This document shows, one piece after another, positions 26,905-33,830 of a DNA stretch of 33,830 nt. How positions within the stretch are numbered: position 1 is the stretch's first letter; every line of letters starts with the position of its first letter. The position numbers and the translations under genes were made by a program. The notes below the pieces were generated by a model that worked only from the letters and a program-made list of their open reading frames with translations, did no database searches and was not told the DNA's origin. This DNA comes from Methylobacterium sp. (lineage in GTDB: Bacteria > Pseudomonadota > Alphaproteobacteria > Rhizobiales > Beijerinckiaceae), in contig PNLY01000062.1 in assembly GCA_013823325.1 (NCBI GenBank), positions 1 through 33,830 on the forward strand. The letters run 5' to 3'.

Positions 26905-27546
26905 CTACCAGCGTAGAACCCGCGGGAAGACCAATGCGCCGGTCCCGGTGACAGCTACGATCGCGATCGTATACCAGGTCGCCAGGAAAGGCGCCGTGTC
27001 GTCCGGGCAGTGCAGGCTGTAGGCGAGGATGGCGAGCCCGGCCGAGGCGAGGCCGGCGCAGGCCCCGGTCAACCTGCCGTCGACCGGTGCGCCGCGGCGT
27101 GCCAGCCCGCAGAGGACGACCAGCGGCACGAGCGCGTAGAGCGGGACCGCGACAAGGCACGCACGCCAGTAGCGGCCGAAGATTAGAGTGCTCCAATCTG
27201 CAACGGGTGCCTGCGCAAGCGTCGCCAGGGCCCAGGCAACGACGAGCGCGACCGGGAGACCAACCAGCGGCAGCTTTCGCCCCGGCTTCAGCCCTGGCCG
27301 CAGGCTGCGCTGGAACAGCACGAGCGCGGTGCCGGCGATGCTGGCGCCGAGTAGCGCCTTGGCGATCACCGGAGACGTCGACCAGGCACCAGCGAAATCC
27401 GGGCGCGGCCCCAGGACGATCAGGACGAGCAGGACGGTGAGCGCCAGCGCCGCCAGAGCGCAGAGCCCGGTGGCACGGCGCAACCAGCCGGTGTCCACCG
27501 GGCGGTGGCCCGCGGTCATCACGGCGATCAGCTCATCGGTCTGCAT
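26905..27546 (-). CDS. nrsF: Anti-sigma factor NrsF (DUF1109)
   Basis: 213-residue six-helix inner-membrane protein (hydrophobic segments near 26-47, 58-78, 93-112, 128-148, 161-178 and 186-208) of the DUF1109/NrsF/OsrA family, which holds a SigF-type ECF sigma factor at the membrane until stress. The short N-terminal cytoplasmic part (1-22, TDELIAVMTAGHRPVD) is the family-typical sigma-binding start. C130 and C180 fall at the spacing of the two cysteines reported to be needed for metal or oxidant sensing in Caulobacter NrsF and Bradyrhizobium OsrA (from memory). It lies directly downstream of the sigma gene and has a near-perfect SigF-type promoter of its own at 27573-27598. Confidence 0.9.
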   Translation of the reverse strand: MQTDELIAVMTAGHRPVDTGWLRRATGLCALAALALTVLLVLIVLGPRPDFAGAWSTSPVIAKALLGASIAGTALVLFQRSLRPGLKPGRKLPLVGLPVALVVAWALATLAQAPVADWSTLIFGRYWRACLVAVPLYALVPLVVLCGLARRGAPVDGRLTGACAGLASAGLAILAYSLHCPDDTAPFLATWYTIAIVAVTGTGALVFPRVLRW

Positions 27547-27572
27547 GGTTCTCTTGTCCGTTCGGCAGGGAA

Positions 27573-27598
27573 TTCGCTCGGGATCGTCGAAAGGTTAC
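27573..27598 (-). promoter_or_regulatory. SigF-type promoter in front of nrsF
   Basis: On the minus strand GTAACC (27598-27593), exactly 16 bases, CGAA (27576-27573). This matches the Caulobacter SigF consensus as I recall it (GTAACC-N16-CGAA) at every position. Transcription would start about 20 bases before the nrsF ATG. It lies between sigF and nrsF, so the anti-sigma gene would be induced by its own sigma factor. Confidence 0.65.
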
Positions 27599-27610
27599 GC
27601 GCGGCTTCAA

Positions 27611-28231
27611 TCATCCCGGCCGTTCCCCCCGCCGTGACAGGAACTTCGCCATCGCCTGCAGGCCGCGATGGATCGCGACCTTGGCGGCCGTCTCGGTCAT
27701 GCCCACCGCACCTGCGGCCTCGGCCACGCTGGTGCCCTGAAGCTTGACCTTGCCGATCAGCGCGCGTGTGCGCTCCGGCAGGGCCGCCATGGCGCGCTCC
27801 AGATCGAGCTTTGCCTCCGACGCCGCCCCATCGGCAGGCCCGGCGAGCTGGTAGGCCTCGTCGTCGAGCGGCAGATTGGCGGTATGGCGGCCGGAACGGC
27901 GCAGATGATCGACGAGCTTGTAGCGTGCGATCGCATGCGCCCAGGCCGTTACCGGGCTCGTGGCATCGTAGGTGTGGCGCGACAGATGCAGCGCCAGCAG
28001 GGTCTCCTGCAGCACATCCTCCGCCTCGCTCGCCTCGCTTCGGCCGGCGCGCGCCAGCATCTGCCTAAGATAGCCACGCAATCGCACGCTGATCGTGTCG
28101 AGGAACAGGCGATAGGCCGCCGCATCGCCGGCGAGGGCGGCGAGGAAGATCGTCCGGAGTCGGGTTTCGAGCTCTTGCAGCGACAAGTCTTGCGTTTCTC
28201 GCACGGGGGGCGAACTGCCTGTCCGTCGCAT
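27611..28231 (-). CDS. sigF: ECF sigma factor, SigF type (ECF16)
   Basis: 206-residue ECF sigma factor. Region 2 (about 35-113) reads LRTIFLAALAGDAAAYRLFL, then AEDVLQETLLALHLSRHTYD and TAWAHAIARYKLVDHLRR (-10 recognition). Region 4 (about 141-198) reads LPERTRALIGKVKLQG, then SVAEAAGAVGMTETAAKVAIHRGL (helix-turn-helix for the -35 box). Identity as the SigF type rests on the DUF1109 partner gene and on nearby GTAACC-N16-CGA(A/T) sites. The start is the ATG at 28231; the ribosome site is weak and a longer in-frame start at 28366 would overlap the divergent esterase gene, so it is rejected. The closest promoter-like sequence upstream (GTAACG) lacks a -10 box. Confidence 0.9.
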   Translation of the reverse strand: MRRTGSSPPVRETQDLSLQELETRLRTIFLAALAGDAAAYRLFLDTISVRLRGYLRQMLARAGRSEASEAEDVLQETLLALHLSRHTYDATSPVTAWAHAIARYKLVDHLRRSGRHTANLPLDDEAYQLAGPADGAASEAKLDLERAMAALPERTRALIGKVKLQGTSVAEAAGAVGMTETAAKVAIHRGLQAMAKFLSRRGERPG

Positions 28232-28335
28232 GGCGGGGACTGGCTCACAAGCCTGCGAGCGGCCGATGAAGCGCTTGCGCTGGTCCGTTACGCTCGCGCG
28301 AGGGCATGCCGGCCCTTGTTCTCCGGGGGACGCAG

Positions 28336-29226
28336 ATGGCCAAGAGGCGACGGCTCGCAGGCGCACTGGCCGGCTTCGTCATCGCGGCGCACGCCGCCGC
28401 AGGGGAGCCTGCCTTGCCGCAGCCCGGCGATGCCTGTCCGAAGGATGCGGGCTGCGCTGTTGCGACCGGCAGCTATCGCATCGTCCTGCCGCCGCAAGCC
28501 GACAGGGAGCGGCCGCTCGGAGCGATCATGTATTTCCACGGCTATCAGGGCTCTGCAGAAGAGACGATCGCCGATCCCGGCCTGCTCGCCGTCGCCCGGC
28601 GCCTCGACGTCGCGCTGATCGCGCCCGACGGGGCCGGCCATACCTGGTCCTATCCCGGCTCGCCCGCCCGCAATCGCGACGAGTTCGCCTTCGTCGGGCA
28701 GGTTCTGGACGATGTCGCGGCGCGCTTCCTGGTCGATCCCCGCCGCATCCTGGCGAGCGGCTTTTCGCAGGGCGGCTCGATGGTCTGGTATCTTGCCTGC
28801 CGGATGCCGGCGCGCTTTTCCGCCTTCGCGCCGATCGCCGGTGCCTTCTGGGAGCCCTTGCCGGAACGCTGCGACGGCCCACGCCCGCCGCTGATCCACG
28901 TCCACGGCACGAGCGATATGACGGTGCCGCTCGCCGGCCGCTCGCTGCGCTCCGGAGCGCGACAGGGCGACGTCTTCAGGAGCTTCGCGATCCTCGCGCC
29001 GGGTGGCTGCACGGCGGCCTGGGCTGAAGCGGCTCGCAATGTTTCTCAGAGCAAGGAGCTCGCCTGCCGCATCGCGAGCGGCTGCGGCGGCTCGGCCAGG
29101 CTGGAGCTCTGCTTTCATGCCGGCGGCCACTGGGCCGATTCTGCCTGGGTCGAGCGCGCCTGGCGGCTGACAATGCCGGCCGGCCCGCCCATCGCTGCGA
29201 GGCAGGGCGGCCTCACGTCTCCGTGA
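28336..29226 (+). CDS. Secreted esterase, PHB depolymerase/feruloyl esterase-like
   Basis: 296-residue alpha/beta hydrolase with a signal peptide (MAKRRR, hydrophobic 7-20, cut near AAAG at 20-23), so periplasmic or secreted. Family resemblance is to the LpqC/poly(3-hydroxybutyrate) depolymerase group that also includes feruloyl and acetylxylan esterases. The oxyanion region is IMYFHGYQGS (64-73); the nucleophile is S144 in ASGFSQGGSM; D194 (HGTSDMTVP) and H265 (AGGHWADS) complete the triad. Seven cysteines in the mature protein suggest disulfides. Natural substrate unknown. The start is the ATG at 28336 with GGGGGA upstream. It is divergent from sigF by 104 bases and 72 bases before the thiamine-diphosphate gene; no SigF-type site was found in front of it. 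Confidence 0.85.
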   Translation: MAKRRRLAGALAGFVIAAHAAAGEPALPQPGDACPKDAGCAVATGSYRIVLPPQADRERPLGAIMYFHGYQGSAEETIADPGLLAVARRLDVALIAPDGAGHTWSYPGSPARNRDEFAFVGQVLDDVAARFLVDPRRILASGFSQGGSMVWYLACRMPARFSAFAPIAGAFWEPLPERCDGPRPPLIHVHGTSDMTVPLAGRSLRSGARQGDVFRSFAILAPGGCTAAWAEAARNVSQSKELACRIASGCGGSARLELCFHAGGHWADSAWVERAWRLTMPAGPPIAARQGGLTSP

Positions 29227-29230
29227 TCGT

Positions 29231-29256
29231 GTAACCAAACCACCTATCCCCACGAT
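29231..29256 (+). promoter_or_regulatory. SigF-type promoter for the TPP enzyme operon
   Basis: TGTAACC (29230-29236), exactly 16 bases, then CGAT (29253-29256), one mismatch from the SigF pattern GTAACC-N16-CGAA. The predicted start near 29263 gives a leader of about 36 bases with GGAGAG before the ATG at 29299. It lies between the esterase stop and the operon. Confidence 0.6.
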
Positions 29257-29298
29257 CTCTCTCTCAGAACCGCCGCGGCGGCGGAACGGAGAGAGACG

Positions 29299-30945
29299 AT
29301 GCGCCATGAACGGATAGCGCCGGAGCCGGCTGGCACCGGCCTCGGGCAGCCCGTCACCGGCGCCGATCTCCTGGCCGCTCAACTGGCCGCGGCCGGCGCT
29401 ACCCATGCCTTCGGCATCCCCGGCGGCGAAGTGCTGGCGCTGGTCGATGCGCTTGGGCGCGCCGGCATCCGCTTCGAGCTCGCCCGGCATGAGAATGCCG
29501 CCGGCTTCATGGCCGAGGGGCTCTGGCATGCGACCGGCGCGCTGCCGGTACTGGTCGCGACGCTTGGCCCCGGCGTCGCCAACGCGGTCAATGTCGTCGC
29601 AAATGCCCAGCAGGACCGGGTGCCGCTGATCTTTGTGACCGGCTGCGTCGATCAGGCGCTGGCCGAGAGCTATACGCATCAGGTCTTCGATCATCAGGCC
29701 GTGCTGCGCCCGCTCGTCAAGGCGAGTTTCCGTGTCGCCTCCGGCACTGAGGATCTCGTCGTGGCCAAGGCCGTGGCCATTGCCCGGCGCGGCCGGCCGG
29801 GGCCAGTTCATATCGACCTGCCGATCTCCGTCGCCGAGGCATGCACTATCCCCCGTGTCGCGCCTATGATGACGTTCGCTGCGCCGGCCATCCCCGCCGA
29901 CCTGCATCCGGCGCAGGCGCTCATCGCCGCTGCGCAGCGGCCGTTGGTCATCGCCGGACTCGATCTCGTCGAGCAGGAGGGTGGGGCTGCGCTCGATTGC
30001 TTCCTCGCCGGTACGGGGGCGCGGCTGCTCACCACCTATAAGGCCAAGGGGCTGGTGCCGGAGGGCGATCCGCGCGTGATCGGCGCCGTTGGCCTGTCGC
30101 CCAGGGCGGACGCGATCGTCCGGCCGCTGATCGAGGCGGCCGAGCTGATCGTGCTTGCCGGCTACGATCCGATCGAGATGCGCCAGGGCTGGCGCAATCC
30201 CTGGCCGGCCGGCAAGCCGGTCATCGACATCGTCGCCGAGCCGATCCAGCATGGCATGCACGCGTCCAGCCTGCTGCTCGAAGGCGATGTCGGCACGATC
30301 CTGACGCGCCTCGCGGATGGGCTCCCGGCAAAGGCGACCTGGCCGGGCGGCGAGCCCGCCGCGATCCGCCAGGCTTTTCGCGCCGCCTTCGCCGCTCCCG
30401 CGGCGTGGGGACCGCACGCCGTCTTCGCGACCTTGCGCGAGATCGCTCCGGCCGGCACCGTCGCGACTGCCGATTCCGGCGCCCATCGCATCCTGCTCAG
30501 CCAGATCTGGGACTGCGACGGGCCGCGTCGCCTGCTGCAGTCGAGCGGGCTCTGCACCATGGGCTGCGCCCTGCCGCTGGCGACGGGCGCCGCGCTCGGC
30601 TCCGGCCGGCCGACGCTCTGCTTCGTCGGCGATGCCGGGCTCGAGATGGTGCTGGGCGAGCTGGCGACCTTGCGCGATCTGCGCCTGCCGGTGATCGTCG
30701 TCGTGCTCGTCGACCGGGCGCTGGGCCTGATCGCGCTGAAGCAGCGCCAGCTCGGCTTGGCCCGCGCCGGCGTCGACATCGGCGAGACCGATTTTTCCGC
30801 CGTCGCCCGGGCGATGGGCGGACACGGCGTGGCGATCGAGGACCGCGAGACGCTCGCGCGCGAGGCGCAAGCGGCCTTCCGGCGCGACGGCTTCACGCTG
30901 CTGGCCTGCCGCATCGATGCTACCAGCTATGAGGGGGCGTTCTGA
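29299..30945 (+). CDS. Thiamine-diphosphate enzyme, acetolactate synthase-like
   Basis: 548-residue enzyme with the three-domain ThDP fold: N-terminal PYR domain (about 18-185; THAFGIPGGEVLALVDAL and the cofactor-activating E65 in ARHENAAGF), central domain (about 200-335), and C-terminal PP domain (about 365-540). The ThDP/metal motif is unusual: GDAG (444-447) where GDG is normal, and VDRALGLI (471-478) with Asp at 472 where Asn is usual. Activity on a 2-oxo acid is likely but the substrate is unknown; no regulatory subunit gene is near, so it is not a standard IlvB. The ATG has GGAGAGAG upstream. It overlaps the next start codon by one base (TGATG), and a SigF-type promoter precedes it. 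Confidence 0.85.
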   Translation: MRHERIAPEPAGTGLGQPVTGADLLAAQLAAAGATHAFGIPGGEVLALVDALGRAGIRFELARHENAAGFMAEGLWHATGALPVLVATLGPGVANAVNVVANAQQDRVPLIFVTGCVDQALAESYTHQVFDHQAVLRPLVKASFRVASGTEDLVVAKAVAIARRGRPGPVHIDLPISVAEACTIPRVAPMMTFAAPAIPADLHPAQALIAAAQRPLVIAGLDLVEQEGGAALDCFLAGTGARLLTTYKAKGLVPEGDPRVIGAVGLSPRADAIVRPLIEAAELIVLAGYDPIEMRQGWRNPWPAGKPVIDIVAEPIQHGMHASSLLLEGDVGTILTRLADGLPAKATWPGGEPAAIRQAFRAAFAAPAAWGPHAVFATLREIAPAGTVATADSGAHRILLSQIWDCDGPRRLLQSSGLCTMGCALPLATGAALGSGRPTLCFVGDAGLEMVLGELATLRDLRLPVIVVVLVDRALGLIALKQRQLGLARAGVDIGETDFSAVARAMGGHGVAIEDRETLAREAQAAFRRDGFTLLACRIDATSYEGAF

Positions 30946-32141
30946 TGGCTGCGCTCCCTGCCGCGACGGCGAAGCGGCCCCGCGACGAGCGGCTCGATCT
31001 TTTCCGCGGCCTGACCATGCTGATCATCTTCGTCGCGCATCTGCCGGCGAACAGCTGGAACGCCTGGATCCCGGCACGCTTCGGCTTCTCCTCGGGTGCC
31101 GAACTCTTCGTCTTCTGCTCGGGCCTCGCCAGCGCGCTCGCCTTCGGCGGCGTCTTCACCCGGCGCGGCCTCTGGCTCGGCACGGCGCGCATCGCCTACC
31201 GGATCTGGCAGGTCTACTGGGCGCAGATCGGGCTGGTGCTGGCGTTGATCGCGCTCGCCGCACTGCTGGACCGGAGCTTCGGCCTCTCCGTCCTCACGCA
31301 GCAATTCGCGCCGTTGCTGGCCGATCCGGAACGCGCACTGCTCGGCCTCGCCACGCTGACCTGGCAGCCGGACTATCTCGACATTCTGCCGATGTATCTC
31401 GTCATCCTGGCGCTGGTGCCGGTGATGATGCTGGCGCGGCGCCTGCAGGTCGCATTGCCACTCCTGATCTCGATCGGGCTCTACGCCGCGGTCTGGGCCA
31501 GGGGGCTCAACCTGCCCGGCAATCCCTGGAACGATGCCGGCTGGTTCCTCAACCCTTTCGCCTGGCAGCTGATCTTCTTCACCGGCTTCTTCATCGGCAT
31601 GAACTGGCTGCCGGTGCCGCGGCTCGGCGACCGGCGCTTGATGCTCGCGGCCGCGCTCTTCATCCTCGTCTCTGTGCCGTTGTCCTTCTGGGGCGTCCTC
31701 GAACAATGGCCGGCGGCTCAAGCTGCCCGCGATCTCATTATCCCCGCCAGCGAGAAGACCGACCTGCACATCCTGCGCGTGCTGCACTTCCTGGCGCTCG
31801 CCTATGTCGTGCTGAGCCTGATCGAGCCCTGGCGGGACCGACTCGATCGCGGCGCCGGCCACCTCCTCATCCTGATCGGCCGGCAATCGCTCGCAGCCTT
31901 CCTCGCCAGTGTGGTGCTGGCGCGGCTACTGGGCACCGCCGCCGACATGGCCGGCCGCAGCGAGCCGGTGGTGGCCCTGCTCAACCTCGCCGGCTTCGCG
32001 CTGATCCTCGCCGCAGCGCTGGTCGTCGGCTGGTTCAAGAGCGCGCCCTGGGCCGGCCCGAGCCCCAAGCCCGCGGCCGAGCGGCAGCCTGATCCGGCAG
32101 CGGCCGCTGCGGTGAGAACACGGGTCCGTGAAGCGAGTTGA
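30945..32141 (+). CDS. opgC: OpgC-type membrane acyltransferase
   Basis: 398-residue polytopic inner-membrane protein with about ten hydrophobic segments between 20 and 375. The N-terminus RDERLDLFRGLTMLIIFVAH (13-32) and SSGAELFVFCSGL (49-61) are typical of OpgC, the acyltransferase-3-related protein that succinylates osmoregulated periplasmic glucans. The conserved His of the first helix (H32) is present. After 375 a short Pro/Ala-rich cytoplasmic tail follows. Translation is coupled to the ThDP gene (TGATG overlap) with GAGGGGG seven bases upstream of the ATG. No opgG/opgH or ndvB glucan synthesis genes lie in the window, so the acceptor may be something else. Confidence 0.88.
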   Translation: MAALPAATAKRPRDERLDLFRGLTMLIIFVAHLPANSWNAWIPARFGFSSGAELFVFCSGLASALAFGGVFTRRGLWLGTARIAYRIWQVYWAQIGLVLALIALAALLDRSFGLSVLTQQFAPLLADPERALLGLATLTWQPDYLDILPMYLVILALVPVMMLARRLQVALPLLISIGLYAAVWARGLNLPGNPWNDAGWFLNPFAWQLIFFTGFFIGMNWLPVPRLGDRRLMLAAALFILVSVPLSFWGVLEQWPAAQAARDLIIPASEKTDLHILRVLHFLALAYVVLSLIEPWRDRLDRGAGHLLILIGRQSLAAFLASVVLARLLGTAADMAGRSEPVVALLNLAGFALILAAALVVGWFKSAPWAGPSPKPAAERQPDPAAAAAVRTRVREAS

Positions 32142-32211
32142 ACGCCACTTGATCGACCCATTGCGAACTCCCTGACGAGCGCCCCTGTTCGGCGCGGTAC
32201 TGGAGCAGCCC

Positions 32212-33618
32212 ATGTCTTACGCCACGCATCACGACCTCTCCGGCGATCGCATCACCGTTGCGAACGATGCCGCGCGGCTCGCCTGGAACGATACGCTCGA
32301 AGCGCTGCTCGCGCACGCCGCCGCCACGCCCGAGCACCTTGCCCGCACTCTCGCCGCTGACCCGGATTTCGCCCTGGCGCATGCCGCCAAGGGGCTGATG
32401 CTGCTCTCGCTGGCGCGCAGCGAACTGCTCGGCCCGGCCCGCGACTGCCTTGCCAAAGCCCGTGCGGCGACACGCCTGCGGCCGGTCACCCGGCGTGAGG
32501 CGATGGTGGTCGAGGCGCTGGCGCTCTGGCTCGACGCCGCCCCGCGCCGGGCGGCGGAGCGGCTGGAGGGGGTCCTCTTCGCCCATCCCTACGACGTGCT
32601 GGCGCTCAAGCTCTCCCACGGCATCCGCTTCATGCTTGGGGACCAGGTTGAAATGCTGACGACCTTGCGCCGTGTCGCGCCCGGCTTCGGCGAGAGCCAT
32701 CCGCTCGCCGGCTATGTCCATGGCTGCCATGCCTTCGCGCTCGAGGAGCGCGGCTTCTATGTCGAGGCCGAGCGGGCTGGGCGCCGCGCCGTGGCCTTGA
32801 GCCCGCGCGACGCCTGGGGCCGCCATGCCGTTGCCCATGTGCTGGAGATGACCGGCCGGGCCGACGAAGGTGTCGCCTGGCTCGGCGACGGCCGCAGCTG
32901 GGCTCACGCCAACAATCTGCGCTTCCATATCTTCTGGCATCTCGCTTTGTTCCGGCTGGAGCGCGGCGAGACCGCCGAGGTGGTGCGGCTCTATGACGAG
33001 GAGATCCGGGCCGAGTCGACCGACGACTATCGCGACATCGCCAATGGCGCCTCGTTGCTGGCGCGGCTCGAATTCGCCGGCGTCGATGTCGGTAGTCGCT
33101 GGGACGAGCTCGCCGTCAGAGCGGAAGGCCGCGTCCATGACGGCTGCCTGGTCTTTGCCGACCTGCACTATGCCCTGTCGCTGCTCGGTGCCGGTCATGC
33201 CAACGGGGCTGAGGCCATTGCCCGCGGCCTGATCGCGGATGCGAAGGCCCATCCCAGCGCAGAGCGACGCGACGCAGCTCGCAATGGGGCGTTGGCTGCT
33301 TTCGGACTGATCGCCTTTCATGAAGGCGATTATGGCGCGGCTGGCCGGCTGCTCGGCGCTGCCCGTGACGGCCTGCTCGCCGTCGGCGGCAGCCATGCCC
33401 AGCGTGACCTGTTCGAGCAGGCCTATGCCGAGAGCCTGATCCGGTCCGGCGAGCACGATCGCGCCGCGATCGTCCTGCTCGAGCGCCTGGCGCGGCGCAA
33501 AGGTCACAACCGCTTCGCCAGCCGCCGGCTCGAAAAGCTCGGGCGGCTCGGAAAGACGGCGAGCGGTCTCGTCGCCGCGCTCGCCGTCGCCTCCACCCCG
33601 CTCGCCATCGCCCACTGA
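32212..33618 (+). CDS. TPR protein, TTC38-like
   Basis: 468-residue soluble, all-helical protein resembling the TTC38 group of tetratricopeptide repeat proteins. TPR-like helix pairs are seen around 45-75 (DPDFALAHAAKGLMLLSLAR), 120-145, 165-200 (YVHGCHAFALEERGFYVEAERAGRRAVAL), 205-225 and 390-440. A notable cluster of His, Asp and Trp residues occurs in FADLHYALSLL, WGRHAVAHVLEM and NNLRFHIFWHLALF, patterns conserved in TTC38 proteins. Their molecular role is not established to my knowledge. No signal peptide. It follows opgC after 70 bases with GGAG before the ATG, and the next gene begins 20 bases after its stop, so it looks like the third gene of the operon. Confidence 0.82.
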   Translation: MSYATHHDLSGDRITVANDAARLAWNDTLEALLAHAAATPEHLARTLAADPDFALAHAAKGLMLLSLARSELLGPARDCLAKARAATRLRPVTRREAMVVEALALWLDAAPRRAAERLEGVLFAHPYDVLALKLSHGIRFMLGDQVEMLTTLRRVAPGFGESHPLAGYVHGCHAFALEERGFYVEAERAGRRAVALSPRDAWGRHAVAHVLEMTGRADEGVAWLGDGRSWAHANNLRFHIFWHLALFRLERGETAEVVRLYDEEIRAESTDDYRDIANGASLLARLEFAGVDVGSRWDELAVRAEGRVHDGCLVFADLHYALSLLGAGHANGAEAIARGLIADAKAHPSAERRDAARNGALAAFGLIAFHEGDYGAAGRLLGAARDGLLAVGGSHAQRDLFEQAYAESLIRSGEHDRAAIVLLERLARRKGHNRFASRRLEKLGRLGKTASGLVAALAVASTPLAIAH

Positions 33619-33638
33619 TCCCACGGAAAGGATACGCC

Positions 33639-33830
33639 ATGACCACCGCGACCATGAGCCGGGGCTTCGCGCTGCCCTCCACCCGCACCGTGATCAACCT
33701 CGCCATTGGCGGCTTCGCCGGCCTCGGCTTCTGGGAATTGTTCTCGGCGGTGCCTACTGCCTGGTTCGCCGAATATCCGCTGGAGCCGCCGGAGCTGGTG
33801 AAGTCACTCTTCGCGCACCAGTTCGGCCTG
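33639..33830 (+). CDS. Start of a membrane protein gene, cut by the window edge
   Basis: The first 64 codons only. The ATG has a good GGAAAGGA ribosome site. Residues 16-42 are hydrophobic (VINLAIGGFAGLGFWELF), followed by PTAWFAEYPLEPPELVKSLF. This suggests a short N-terminal tail, one transmembrane helix and a loop. It faintly recalls YagU-type inner-membrane proteins, but the visible part is too short to assign. It is probably the fourth gene of the ThDP-opgC-TPR operon, since only 20 bases separate it from the TPR gene. Confidence 0.75.
   Translation, partial: MTTATMSRGFALPSTRTVINLAIGGFAGLGFWELFSAVPTAWFAEYPLEPPELVKSLFAHQFGL

Noticed and set aside
28280..28300. SigF-type promoter for sigF itself (GTAACG on the minus strand)
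   Set aside because: The sixth base differs and no CGAA-like box lies 16-17 bases downstream, so autoregulation is not supported.
27611..28366. Longer start for the sigma factor gene
   Set aside because: It would run into the divergent esterase gene and adds 45 residues unlike any sigma factor; the ATG at 28231 fits the family length.
28288..30870. Very long open frame on the minus strand opposite the esterase and ThDP genes (similar ones lie opposite clpB, ptsP, the M20 peptidase and the TPR gene)
   Set aside because: The frames have no family-like sequence, biased Arg/Asp/Gly/Ala composition and overlap clear genes fully; they are the usual mirror frames of high-GC coding DNA.

Overview
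The window is a high-GC, gene-dense piece of an alphaproteobacterial chromosome. It most likely comes from the Hyphomicrobiales (Rhizobiales), and Bosea or a close relative is my best guess. That guess is inference. It rests on the order ptsP-prfA-prmC-DUF4167-clpB, a DUF2293 gene, a chorismate mutase-hisC-tyrC cluster next to metX-metW, a SigF/NrsF (DUF1109) pair, and promoter-like sites that fit the alphaproteobacterial EcfG and SigF sigma factors. No phage, insertion sequence or CRISPR array was found.

Layout. 70-5695: a four-helix membrane protein of unknown function with an EcfG-like promoter, a LysE-type exporter, a class V aminotransferase, a membrane chemoreceptor and an M20 peptidase. 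5718-9833: clpB, a DUF2293 gene and a MOSC protein, framed by two good bidirectional terminators. 9856-15934: a housekeeping run on the minus strand of ptsP (nitrogen PTS enzyme I), prfA (RF1), a small exported protein, prmC (the methylase that modifies RF1/RF2) and a DUF4167 RNA-binding-like protein. 16055-20473: a trehalose locus with otsA facing away from otsB plus a GH15 hydrolase that may be a trehalase. 20586-25581: methionine genes metX-metW on the minus strand back to back with the aromatic amino acid genes chorismate mutase, hisC and tyrC. A large palindromic repeat lies between the two groups.

25700-26904 is the only accessory-looking stretch. It holds tRNA-Thr(CGT), about 1.1 kb with little coding content apart from one small Cys-rich exported protein, and a 12-base copy of the tRNA 3' end at its far edge. 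This may be the scar of a small integrated element.

26905-33830 is the most interesting part. It holds an ECF sigma factor of the SigF type and its six-helix anti-sigma partner NrsF with the two sensor cysteines, then a secreted esterase, a divergent thiamine-diphosphate enzyme, an OpgC-type membrane acyltransferase, a TTC38-like TPR protein and the start of a further membrane protein. Two sites matching the SigF promoter pattern (GTAACC, 16 bases, CGAA or CGAT) sit right in front of nrsF and in front of the thiamine-diphosphate gene. This predicts that the four-gene operon is a SigF target. The combination is not one I recognise as a described system.

All functional calls come from reading the translated sequences by eye. 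No database search was run.
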